In this document: positions 1-12,087 of the stretch, piece after piece
How positions within the stretch are numbered: position 1 is the first letter of the stretch
Layout of the letters: each line of letters starts with the position of its first letter
Assembly (NCBI GenBank): GCA_033032865.1
Contig: JAWHQI010000004.1
Span: forward strand, 20,318,001-20,382,000
Origin: Dactylorhiza incarnata
Taxonomy: Eukaryota; Streptophyta; Magnoliopsida; Asparagales; Orchidaceae
Direction of reading: 5' to 3'
DNA length: 64,000 bases
Notes under the pieces: model-generated
Databases searched by the model: none
What the model was told of the DNA's origin: nothing
What the model saw: the letters and a program-made list of their open reading frames with translations, nothing else
Program-made: the position numbers and the translations under genes

Positions 1-3000
1 ATAACTTTTGATTAGGTTGTCTGATTTTTGCACACAAAACCTCTTCGTAATGAGATCTGAGCCCTACATTCAATGGACATCAAGTTTTACCCAATCTAGT
101 TCATTTAGTGGTCGATATACATTGAGTTGCCGTGGTAATGTGGGATTTAGCTCCTACTGACACCTAAACTTCAAACAGCTGTAAGTTTTGATCCCGTTGT
201 CTGGATTTTGCCCAAAACACCTTTTCAGAATGAGCTCAGAGCCACACATCCTATGGACAATAGGATTTACTTGATCGAGTTCATTTGGTAGTCGACGGAT
301 AGTGGATTGCAGTGGAAATGAGGGATTTTCCTCCAATTGACACCTAAACTTCAAATATCCATAATTTTGATCCGGTTGTCTGATTTTTGCAAACAACACC
401 TTTTCGGAATGAGATCAGAGCCCTACATACAATGGACAACAAGTTTTACCCATTCCAGTTTGTTTAGTGGTTGATCTACAGTGGGATGCAGTGATAATGT
501 GGGATTTAGCTCCAAATGACACATAAACTTCAAGCAGACAACTCTTGATCCAATTGACCAATTTTTGCCCACAATACCTTTTTAGAATGAGTTCAGAGCC
601 CTACATCCAATGGAGAGTTATAACTATTCAAGTTTTTTTATTGTTCGATATACAGTGGGTTCCAGTGGTAATGCGGGATTTAACTCCAAATTACACATAA
701 ATTTCAAGCAGCCATAACTTTTGATCTGATTGTTCGATTTTTGCCAACAACACTTTTTCGGAAAGAGCTCGTATTCTCCATCCAACAGAGAATAAGATTT
801 ACCCATTTGAGAATAAGGCAACACCTTTCCGGTTGTCCGATTTTCGCCCACAATACCTTTTCGGAATGAGATCGGAGCCTTAAAGCCAGTGGAGAACAAT
901 TTAAACCCATTCCAGCTTGTTCAGAGGTAGTTATACAGTGAGTTATGGTTGTAATACGAGATTTAACTTCAAATGACACAAACACTTCAAAATGGCAGAA
1001 TTTTTAATGCGGGTTGTAGTGAAAATGAGAGATTTAGCGATAAATTACACTCAAACTTAAAACAACAACAACTTTTGAAGCGGTTGTCTTATTTTACCCC
1101 CACAACACCTTTTCGTAATGAGCTCAGAGCACTACATTCATTAGAGCACAAGTTTTACCCACTCCAATTCATTTAGTTGTCGATATATTGCTGGTTGTAG
1201 CGGTAATGCGAAATTTAGCTCCAAATTACACCTAAACTTCTAACTGCCATAACTTTTGATTTGTATGTTTGATTTTTGCCCACAACATTTTTCGGAATAT
1301 GTTCGGAGGCATACATCCAATGGAGCACAATTTTAAACCATTACAACTCATTTTAATGGTCAATATACAGCGGCTTGCAATAGTAATGAGGGATTTAGCT
1401 CCTCTTGACACATAAACTATAACAGCCATAACTTTTGATCTTATTGTCTGATTTTTGAGCACAACACCTTTTTGGAATGAGCTTGGACCCTACATCCAAT
1501 GGAAAACAAGTTTTACCCATTGCAGTTTGTTTAGTGGTCAATATACAGTTGGTTGGTAATAAGGTATTTAGGTCGAAAGGAGACATAAACTTCAAACATC
1601 CATACCTTTGATCCGGTTGTCCAATTTTCGCCCATAATACCGTTTCGGAATGAGATCGGAGCCCTAAATCCAATGGAGAACAATTTTAAAACATTCAAGC
1701 TCGTTTAGAGGTCGATATACAGTGGGTTGTACTGGTAATGCGAGATTTAGCTCCAAATGACACGTAAATTTCTAAAATGAAAGAATTTAAAATGCGGTTT
1801 GTAGTGAAAGTGAGAGATTTAGCTACAAATGACACTCAAACTTTATAAAGCAATAAGTTTTGATCCGGTTGTCTGATTTTACCCCCATAACATCTTTTAG
1901 GAATTAGCTCAGAGCACTACTTTCATTGAAGCACAAGTTTTACCCATTGCAGTTCATTTAGTTGTCGATATATAGCGGGTTGCACTGGTAATGCAAAATT
2001 TAGCTTCAAATGACACCTAAACTTGAAACATCCATAACTTTTGATTAGGTTGTCTGATTTTTGCACACAAAACCTCTTTGAAATGAGATCTGAGCCCTAC
2101 ATTCAATGGACATCAAGTTTTACCCAATCTAGTTCATTTAGCGGTCGATATACATTGAGTTGCAGTGGAAATGTGGGATTTAGCTCCTACTGACACCTAA
2201 ACTTCAAACAGCTATAAGTTTTGATCCCGTTGTCTGGATTTTGCCCAAAAGACCTTTTCAGAATGAGCTCAGAGCCACACATCCTATGGAGAATAGTATT
2301 TACTCGATCAAGTTCATTTAGTGGTCGACGGATAGTGGATTGCAGTGGAAATGAGGGATTTTCCTCCAATTGACACCTAAACTTCAAATATCCATAACTT
2401 TGATCTGGTTGTCTGATTTTTGCAAACAACACCTTTTCGGAATGAGATCAGAGCCCTACATACAATGGACAACAGGTTTTACCCATTCCAATTTGGTTAG
2501 TGGTTGATCTACAGTGGGATGCAGTGATAATGTGGGATTTAGCTCCAAATGACACATAAACTTCAAGCAGACAACTCTTGATCCAATTGCCCAATTTTTG
2601 CCCACAATACCTTTTTAGAATGAGTTCAGGGCCCTACATCCATTGTAGACTAGGATATAACCATTCAAGTTTGTTTATTGTTCGATATACAGTGGGTTCA
2701 AGTGGTAATGCATGATTTAACTCCAAATTACACATAAATTTCAAGCAGCCATAACTTTTGATCTGATTGTTCGATTTTTGCCAACACTTTTTCGGAAAGA
2801 GCTCGTATTCTCCATCCAACAGAGAATAAGATTTATCCATTCGAGAATAAGGCAACACCTTTCCGGTTGTCCGATTTTCGCCCACAATACCTTTTCAGAA
2901 TGAGATCGGAGCCCTAAATCAAGTGGAGAACAATTTAAACCCATTCCAGCTTGTTCAGAGATAGTTATACAGTGAGTTATGGTTGTAATACGAGATTTAT

Positions 3001-6000
3001 CTCCAAATGACACATACACTTCAAAATGGCAGAATTTTTAATGCGGGTTGTTTTGAAAATGAGAGATTTAGCGATAAATTACACTCAAACTTAAAACAGC
3101 AACAACTTTTGATGGGGTTGTCTTATTTTACCCCACAATACCTTTTCGTAATGAGCTCAGAGCACTACATTCATTAGAGCACAACTTTTACCCACTCCAG
3201 TTCATTTAGTTGTCGATATATTGCTGGTTGTAGCGGTAATGCGAAATTTAGCTCCAAATTACACCTAAACTTCTAACAACCATAACTTTTGATTTGTACG
3301 TTTGATTTTTGCCCACAACACTTTTTCGGAATATGCTCGGAGGCATACATCCAATGGAGCACAATTTTAAACCCTTACAACTCATTTTAATGGTCAGTAT
3401 ACAGCAGCTTGCAATGGTAATGAGGGATTTAGCTCCTCTTGACACAAATTGTAACAGCCATAACTTTTGATCTGGTTGTCTGATTTTTGCGCATAACACC
3501 TTTTTGGAATGAGCTTGGAGCCCTACATCCAATGGAAAACAAGTTTTACCCATTCCATTTTGTTTAGTGGTCAATATATAGTTGGTTGGTAAAAGGGTAT
3601 TTAGTTCGAAAGGAGACCTAAACTTCAAACATCCATAACTTTCGATCCGGTTGTCCGATTTTCGCCCACAATACCATTTTGGAATGAGATCGGAGCCCTA
3701 AATCCAATGGAGAACAAATTTAAAACATTTAAGCTCATTTAGAGGTCGATATACAGTGGGTTGTACTCGTAATGCGAGATTTAGCTCCAAATGACACGTA
3801 AATTTCTAAAATGAAAGAATTTAAAATGCGGTTTGTAGTGAATGTGAGAGATTTAGCTACAAATGACAATCAAACTTTATACAGCAATAAGTTTTGATCC
3901 GGTTGTCTGATTTTACCCCCATAACATCTTTTAGGAATGAGTTCGGAGCACTACATTCATTGAAGCACAAGTTTTACCCATTGCAGTTCATTTAGTTGTC
4001 GATATATAGCGGGTTGCACTGGTAATGCAAAATTTAGCTTCAAATGACACCTAAACTTGAAACATCCATAACTTTTGATTAGGTTGTCTGAGTTTTGCAC
4101 ACAAAACTTCTTCGAAATGAGATCTGAGCCCTACATTCAATGGACATCAAGTTTTACCCAATCTAGTTCATTTAGTGGTCGATATACATTGAGTTGCAGT
4201 GGTAATGTGGGATTTAGCTCCTACTGACACCTAAACTTCAAACAGCTATAAGTTTTGATCCCGTTGTCTGGATTTTGCCCAAAACACCTTTTCAGAATGA
4301 GCTCAGAGCCACAAATCTTATGGAGAATAGGATTTACTCGATCGAGTTCATTTTGTGGTCGACGGATAGTGGATTGCAGTTGAAATGAGGGATTTTCCTC
4401 CAATTGACACCTAAACTTCAAATATCCCTAACTTTGATCCGGTTGTCTGATTTTTGCAAACAACACCTTTTCGGAATGAGATCAGAGCCCTACATACAAT
4501 GGACAACAAGTTTTACCCATTCCAGTTTGTTTAGTGGGGTATGTACAGTGGGATGCAGTGATAATGTGAGATTTAGCTCCAAATGACACATAAACTTCAA
4601 GCAGACAACTCTTGATCCAATTGCCCAATTTTTGCCCACAATACCTTTTAAGAATGAGTTCAGAGCCCTACATCCAATGGAGAGTAGGATATAACCATTC
4701 AATTTTTTTGATTGTTCGATATACAGTGGTTTCCAGTGGTAATGCGGGATTTAACTCCAAATTACAAATAAATTTCAAGCAGCCATAACTTTTGATCTGA
4801 TTGTTCGATTTTTGCCAACAACACTTTTTCGGAAAGAGCTCGTATTCTCTATCCAACAGAGAATAAGATTTACCCATTGAGAATAAGGCAATACCTTTCC
4901 GATTGTCCGATTTTCGCCCACAATACCTTTTCGGAATGAGATCGGAGCCCTAAATCCAGTGGATAATAAATTAAACCCATTCCAGCTTGTTCAGAGGTAG
5001 TTATACAGTGAGTTATGGTTGTAATACGAGATTTATCTTCAAATGACACATACACTTCAAAATGGCAGAATTTTTAATTCGGGTTGTATTGAAAATGAGA
5101 GATTTAGCGATAAATTACACTCAGACTTAAAACAGTAACAACTTTTGATGCGGTTGTCTTATTTTACCCCACAACACCTTTTCGTAATGAGCTCAGAGCA
5201 CTACATTCATTAGAGCACAAGTTTTACCCACTCCAGTTCATTTAGTTGTCGATATATTGCTGGTTGTAGCGGTAATGCTAAATTTAGCTCCAAATTACAC
5301 CTAAACTTCTAACAGCCATAACTTTTGATTTGTATGTTTGATTTTTGCCCACAACACCTTTTCGGAATATGCTCGGAGGCATACATCCAATGGAGCACAA
5401 TTTTAAACCATTACAACTCATTTTAATGGTCAATATACAGTGGCTTGCAATGGTAATGAGGGATTTAGCTCCTCTTGACACATAAACTGTAACAGCCATA
5501 ACTTTTGATCTTGTTGTCTGATTTTTGCGCACAACACCTTTTTGGAATGAGCTTGGAGCCCTACCTCCAATGGAAAACAAGTTTTACCCATTCCAGTTTG
5601 TTTAGTGGTCAATATACAGTTGGTTGGTAATAAGGTATTTAGGTCGAAAGTAGACCTAAAATTCAAACATCCATAACTTTTGATCCGGTTGTCCGATTTT
5701 CGCCCATAATACCGTTTTGGAATGAGATCGGAGCCCTAAATCCAATGGAGAACAATTTTAAAACATTCAAGCTCGTTTAGAGGTCGATATACAGTGGGTT
5801 CTACTGGTAATGCGAGATTTAGCTCCAAATGACACGTAAATTTCTAAAATGAAAGAATTTAAAATGCGGTTTGTAGTGAAAGTGAGAGATTTAGCTACAA
5901 ATGACACTCAAACTTTATAAAGCAATAAGTTTTGATCCGGTTGTCTGATTTTACCCCATAACATCTTTTAGGAATTAGCTCGGAGCACTACATTCAATGA

Positions 6001-9000
6001 AGCACAAGTTTTACCCATTGCAGTTCATTTAGTTGTCGATATATAGCGGGTTGCACTGGTAATGCAAAATTTAGCTTCAAATGACACCTAAACTTGAAAC
6101 ATCCATAACTTTTGATTAGGTTGTCTAATTTTTGCACACAAAACCTCTTTGAAATGAGATCTGAGCCCTACATTCAATGGACATCAAGTTTTACCCAATC
6201 TAGTTCATTTAGTGGTCGATATACATTGAGTTGCCGTGGTAATGTGGGATTTAGCTCCTAATGACACCTAAACTTCAAACAGCTATAAGTTTTGATCCCG
6301 TTGTCTGGATTTTGCCCAAAACACCTTTTCAGAATGAGCTCAGAGCCACACATCCTATGGAGAATAGGATTTACTCGTTCGAGTTCATTTAGTAGTCGAC
6401 GGATAGTGGATTGCAGTGGAAATAAGGGATTTTCCTCCAAATGACACCTAAACTTCAAATATCCATAACTTTGATCCGGTTGTCTGATTTTTGCAAACAA
6501 CACCTTTTCGGAATGAGATCAGAGCCCTACATACAATGGACAACAAGTTTTACCCATTCCAGTTTGTTTAGTGGTTGATCTACAGTGGGATGCAGTGATA
6601 ATGTGGGATTTAGCTCCAAATGACACATAAACTTCAAGCAGACAACTCTTGATCCTATTGCCCAATTTTTGCCCACAATACCTTTTTAGAATGAGTTCAG
6701 AGCCCTACATCCAATGGAGAGTTATAACCATTCAAGTTTTTTTATTGTTCGATATACAGTGGGTTCCAGTGGTAATGCGGGATTTAACTCCAAATTACAC
6801 ATAAATTTCAAGCAGCCATAACTTTTGATCTGATTGTTCGATTTTTGCCAACAACACTTTTTCGGAAAGAGCTCGTATTCTCCATCCAACAGAGAATAAG
6901 ATTTACCCATTTGAGAATAAGGCAACACCTTTCCGGTTGTCCGATTTTCGCCCACAATACCTTTTCGGAATGAGATCGGAGCCTTAAATCCAGTGGAGAA
7001 CAATTTAAACCCATTCCAGCTTGATCAGAGGTAGTTATACAGTGAGTTATGGTTGTAATACGATATTTACCTTCAAATGACACAAACACTTCAAAATGGC
7101 AGAATTTTTAATGCGGGTTGTAGTGAAAATGAGAGATTTAGCGATAAATTACACTCAAACTTAAAACAACAACAACTTTTGATGCGGTTGTCTTATTTTA
7201 CCCCACAACACCTTTTCGTAATGAGCTCAGAGCACTACATTCATTAGACACAAGTTTTACCCACTCCAATTCATTTAGTTGTCGATATATTGCTGGTTGT
7301 AGCGGTAATGCGAAATTTAGCTCCAAATTACACCTAAACTTCTAACTGCCATAACTTTTGATTTGTATGTTTGATTTTTGCCCACAACACTTTTCGGAAT
7401 ATGTTCGGAGGCATACATCCAATGGAGCACAATTTTAAACCATTACAACTCATTTTAATGGTCAATATACAGCGGCTTGCAATGGTAATGAGGGATTTAG
7501 CTCCTCTTGACACATAAACTATAACAGCCATAACTTTTGATCTTATTGTCTGATTTTTGCGCACAACACCTTTTTGGAATGAGCTTAGACCCTACATCCA
7601 ATGAAAAACAAGTTTTACCCATTCCAGTTTGTTTAGTGGTTAATATACAGTTGGTTGGTAATAAGGTATTTAGGTCGAAAGGAGACCTAAACATCAAACA
7701 TCCATAACGTTTGATCCGGTTGTCCGATTTTCGCCCATAATACCGTTTCGGAATGAGATCGGAGCCCTAAATCCAATGGAGAACAATTTAAAAACATTCA
7801 AGATCGTTTAGAGGTCAATATACAGTGGGTTGTACTGGTAATGCGAGATTTAGCTCCAAATGACACGTAAATTTCTAAAATGAAAGAATTTAAAATGCGG
7901 TTTGTATTGAAAGTGAGAGATTTAGCTACAAATGACACTCAAACTTTATACAGCAATAAGTTTTGATCTGATTGTCTGATTTTACCCCCATAACATCTTT
8001 TAGGAATGAGCTCGGAGCAGTACATTCATTGAAGCACAAGTTTTACCCATTGCAGTTTATTTAGTTGTCTATATATAGCGGGTTGCATTGGTAATGCAAA
8101 ATTTAGCTTCAAATGACACCTAAAATTGAAACATCCATAACTTTTGATTAGGTTGTCTGATTTTTGCACACAAAACCTCTTCGAAATGAGATCTGAGCCC
8201 TACATTCAATGGACATCAAGTTTTACCCAATCTAGTTCATTTAGTGGTCGATATACATTGAGTTGCAGTGGTAATGTGGGATTTAGCTCCTACTGACACC
8301 TAAACTTCAAACAGCTATAAGTTTTGATCCCGTTGTCTGTATTTTGCCCAAAACACCTTTTCAGAAATGAGCTCAGAGCCACACATCCTATGGAGAATAG
8401 GATTTACTCGATCGAGTTCATTTAGTGGTCGACAGATAGTGGATTGCAGTGGAAATGAGGGATTTTCCTCCAATTGACACCTAAACTTCAAATATCCATC
8501 TTTGATCCGGTTGTCTGATTTTTGCAAACAACACCTTTTCGGAATGAGATCAGAGCCCTACATATAATGGACAACAAGTTTTACCCATTCCAGTTTATTT
8601 AGTGGTTGATCTACAGTGGGATGCAGTGATAATGTGGGATTTAGCTCAAAATGACACATAAACTTCAAATAGACAACTCTTGATCCAATTGCCCAATTTT
8701 TGCCCACAATACCTTTTTAGAATGAGTTCAGAGCCCTACATCTAATGGAGAGTAGGATATAACCATTCAAGTTTGTTTATTGTTCGATATACAGTGGGTT
8801 CCAGTGGTAATGCGGGATTTAACTCCAAATTACACATAAATTTCAAGCAGCCATAACTTTTGATCTGATTGTTCGATTTTTGCCAACACTTTCTTGGAAA
8901 GAGCTCGTATTCTCCATCCAACAGAGAATAAGATTTACCCATTCGAGAATAAGGCAACACCTTTCCGGTTGTCCGATTTTCGCCCACAATACCTTTTCAG

Positions 9001-9301
9001 AATGAGATCGGAGCCCTAAATCCAGTGGAGAACAATTTAAACCCATTCCAGCTTGTTCAGAGATAGTTATACAGTGAGTTATGGTTGTAATACGAGATTT
9101 ATCTCCAAATGACACATACACTTCAAAATGGCAGAATTTTTAATGCGGGTTGTAGTGAAAATGAGAGATTTAGCGATAAATTACACTCAAACTTAAAACA
9201 GCAACAACTTTTGATGCGGTTGTCTTATTTTACCACACCACCTTTTCGTAATGAGCTCAGAGCACTACATTCATTAGAGCACAAGTTTTACCCACTCCAG
9301 T
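1..9301. repeat. Satellite array, left part (~178-bp monomers in a ~2,034-bp higher-order repeat)
   Basis: The whole stretch is tandem copies of a monomer of about 175-183 bp. Its signature is a CCATAACTTTTGATCCGG-like start, then GAATGAGMTCRGAGCCCTAC, then a GTCGATATACAGTGGGTTG-like segment. Monomers within one period differ clearly, but the series of monomers repeats as a block. The word ATTAGGTTGT falls at 11, 2044, 4078, 6115 and 8147, so the block period is 2,032-2,037 bp. Each block holds about ten full monomers and three truncated ones (for example near 719-820, 985-1065 and 1770-1850). No gene is supported here; the short minus-strand open frames recur with the repeat and are not conserved as proteins. 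A centromeric or pericentromeric role is inferred from monomer size and context. Confidence 0.95.
9297..9301. other. Target site duplication of the Athila element, left copy
   Basis: CCAGT lies directly before the 5' LTR. The same five bases follow the 3' LTR at 21283-21287. Other array copies read ...CTCCAGTTCATTTAG, so the site is ordinary satellite sequence duplicated at integration. Confidence 0.95.
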
Positions 9302-9465
9302 TGATAAGTAATAAAATATATGTATTTTTGGTATAAGTATTAGTATAGTTTTAATTAATATTGTGAATTTTCTATGTAAATTAATGAATAAATTGCTTCT
9401 TTATTATTTCTGGTTTCTAACTTAGTTTTATTTTTGTTTTTGCAATTTTTTGCAAAATTTTCACA

Positions 9466-9955
9466 GGTCACGCCCTCAGACACGCCCGTGACCAAGGGCG
9501 TGTAATTTTAAAGATCAAATATCAACGGGACGGCTCAATTCAGATCAAATCCCGACAAATCGCTCAAGTCACGCCCGAGGTCACGCCCGTGACCAAGGGC
9601 GTGTAATTTTAAAAAGCCAAATTTCCAGCTGGCAGCCGTTTTCAGGTGAAATCTCGAAGAGTTGATCAAGTCACGCCCGTGACTCTACAAGTCACGCCCG
9701 TGTTCCAGCAGAGTCACGCCCGTGAGCCGCCAGCGCATCACGTCTCGAAGCCGCACCCATGCTGCCGACATCAGCCACCCATAGTCACGCCCGTGACTCA
9801 CCAAGTCACGCCCGTGACATACCAAGTCACGCCCGTGTGCAGCCATGTTTGACGGCCAGACCTTCCAGAAGGCGGCGAATACAGCCGAGCAAATGTCACG
9901 CCCTAAGTCACGGCCGTGACATTCAAGTCACGCCCGTGACCTAGGGCGTGTAAAA
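9466..9955 (+). promoter_or_regulatory. Cluster of GTCACGCCCGTGAC palindromes in U3
   Basis: About thirteen copies of GTCACGCCC(GTGAC), whole or half, fall within 490 bp just upstream of the TATA box. The reverse form CCAAGGGCGTGT appears at three places. The core CACGCCCGTG is an imperfect palindrome. Spacing is irregular, so this is a motif cluster and not a simple tandem repeat. It is duplicated in the 3' LTR (18886-19375). Multiple binding sites for a host transcription factor are a plausible inference, not shown. Confidence 0.6.
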
Positions 9956-9968
9956 CTCAAATTTTCCC

Positions 9969-9976
9969 TATAAATA
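9969..9976 (+). promoter_or_regulatory. TATA box of the Athila 5' LTR
   Basis: TATAAATA sits in CCCTATAAATAGAGGGG, the only strong TATA match downstream of the palindrome cluster. Transcription would start near 10000. The matching copy in the 3' LTR is at 19389-19396. Confidence 0.75.
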
Positions 9977-10462
9977 GAGGGGCTCGGCTGAAGTAATTTT
10001 CATCCAAATTTTGAGTGGTTTTTGTTGTATTGTGAGTTCTTTTGAGTGATTGTGAGCTTCTCTTCTACATTTCAGTTTAAGTTCGTTTGTAGTTTTTTCG
10101 TCTTCCTAGTCTAGTTGTAATGCTGATTTCAGAAATAAAATGATGTTTTTCTCATTTGGATCATCTTCTTTTTATTAATGTTAGTGTGTGTGCGTGTATG
10201 AGTTTAGCTTTATTGCTTTCATAATTTAGTTTTATTGCTTTTATAGTTAGTTTTATTGCTTTCATAATCTAGGTTTACTGTTTTCATAGCTTAGATTTAC
10301 AAGCTTTCATAAAATAGTTTTATCGTTTTCTTTTTCGCCTTATTTTATCGCTTTCATTTTAAACGCTTTCTTTTTCAGTTTCTTTTAGAGTGTGTGCGTG
10401 TATGAGATAGTATTTTCCTTTTTTGTAGCTTAGTTTTTATTTCAGTCTTTATATAACTGCTA

Positions 10463-10765
10463 TATACCACCCCCTTCTCAAATAAGAGGCTAATTTACTT
10501 TAGCACTTAATTAAGTCGGTTGGGACGGATATTATTTCTGCACCTTTATAAGTCTTTTCATTTCTATACCACCCCCTTCTTAAATAAGAGGCTAAGAACT
10601 TTTTAGCACTTGTTTAAGGTGGTTGGGACGGATATTATTTCTGCACCTTTATAAGTCTTTTCATTTCTATACCACCCCCTTCTTAAATAAGAGGCTAAGA
10701 ACTTTTTAGCACTTGTTTAAGGTGGTTGGGACGGATATTATTACTGTTTTTATATAAGTTTTTTT
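10463..10765 (+). repeat. Three-copy ~103-bp tandem repeat in R/U5
   Basis: The segment from TATACCACCCCCTTCT through GGTTGGGACGGATATTATT occurs three times, starting near 10463, 10565 and 10668. The second and third copies are nearly identical and the first is slightly diverged. The same structure is in the 3' LTR (19883-20185). Confidence 0.85.
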
Positions 10766-11868
10766 ATTTTCTTTTTATCCGCTTATATCCGCTTTAATTA
10801 TCAAACATGTATTTTTCAACCGATAATGCCGTCTCCATTCCGATGAGTGGCTAATTTCCTTTAGCGCACGACGTCGAAGAGCATTGGGACACAAAAATAG
10901 TTTTTCTATAAAAATTAAAACATTTCTTTCTAAAATAATTAACGCTTAAGGTTTACCCGAGAATCACGTTGAGTGGAGCCACATAATCGATGTGTGGTTT
11001 TCATTTCCGTTTTCGTACCTAGTTAGCCGAGAGGCTCGTGTGTACGGACTGATCACTCACGGGTAAAGAGAAGTGCGCTCTACCCTCGAGAGAGGACGAG
11101 GTAACTCTTCCGAATTGGAAATAAAAACCCAATAGCGGGGTTCGCAACATAAAGCGAGTATTAAGAACATTCGATTGTAGAACGAGAGTTCGGTCGAATA
11201 TTCATAATCTCAGGTGGGCGTACCCTCGAGAGAGGAGCGTTCATAATTATGGAACCTCCACGGCCAAGTCATCTTAATATTTTGAAAAGTCGTCACTTTT
11301 AATTCTACGAAAAATCTATTTTCGTCTCAAGGTAATTCGACGTCGCGCGCTATATTTCTCATCACTTAGAACTCTAGTAAATCGCTTAAATCATCTTTCG
11401 CATTTTATCATTTAGAACTCTAGTTAAATCAACTAAAAATATTACTCCGATAAAATAATAGTTCGTCCCTCGAAGTAGCATAATCAACACGACCCGCGGA
11501 AATATACGATCCCGATATTTTCTAAAAATATCCTGTATTACTTGCGATAAGGTATACTTGCCTTTATCAAATGATTAATTTGGACTAGAAATTCAAACAC
11601 AGCTTTTCAAACTCATTTAGTGCAAAACTCTCCTTTTCTACTATTCAATTCAATAGAATTCGGCATTGTAGCCGAAGCGTAATTGTCAATATTCCGAAAG
11701 AAGAAAAAGATCGTTACTTCTATCCTTCGATAGGATAACGGTTAATTTCTCAAAGTAGGAGTACTTGCGAGACTCTTCGAAAATATCCGCCAATTCTAAA
11801 CTCTTAATATAAATGTTATCTTTTATTTATAAAACAAAAAGAAGAAGCCCAAGTAATCATCAAGTTTT

Positions 11869-11886
11869 TGGCGCCGTTGCCGGGGA
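11869..11886 (+). other. Primer binding site, tRNA-Asp type
   Basis: TGGCGCCGTTGCCGGGGA lies six bases after the 5' LTR. This is the well-known Athila primer site, complementary to the 3' end of a plant tRNA-Asp, and primes minus-strand DNA synthesis. Confidence 0.9.
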
Positions 11887-12087
11887 CCTTTGTGTTGTTA
11901 TTTGAAAGTAGGAACTGCTATTAATTTTATTCCTTATCTATATATTACAAAAAAAAAAGGCACAAAAAAAAGAGGTTACAAAACTAATAAAAAAAAATTA
12001 TATAAATATAAAAAACTTATATTATATTAAAAAAAAAAAATATAATAATAATAAAACAGAAAATCCAAAAATATTATTTTTTAGTTT
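11887..12087 (+). other. Untranslated leader, A/T-rich
   Basis: This short leader lies between the primer site and the gag start. From about 11950 it is almost only A and T with long A runs. It probably contains packaging signals, but none can be recognised by eye. Confidence 0.6.

Larger units (their letters stand above)
9302..11862 (+). repeat. 5' LTR of the Athila element
   Basis: It begins TGATAAGTAATAAAAT and ends AAGTAATCATCA, and matches 18722-21282 base for base apart from about seven substitutions. The TATA box is at 9969-9976, so U3 is about 0.7 kb and the R plus U5 part is unusually long (about 1.85 kb). An AATAAAA word near 10134 is a candidate polyadenylation signal. U3 carries a cluster of short palindromes, and R/U5 carries a three-copy 103-bp repeat. 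Confidence 0.97.

Noticed and set aside
154..9121. Many minus-strand ORFs of 60-126 codons with similar sequences in the satellite (also 21334-28132)
   Set aside because: They recur with the 2-kb block and change frame between monomers. No domain or start context is seen; they come from the repeat period.
9646..9944. Small ORFs in the Athila U3 (and 19066-19364)
   Set aside because: They translate the GTCACGCCCGTGAC cluster upstream of the promoter.
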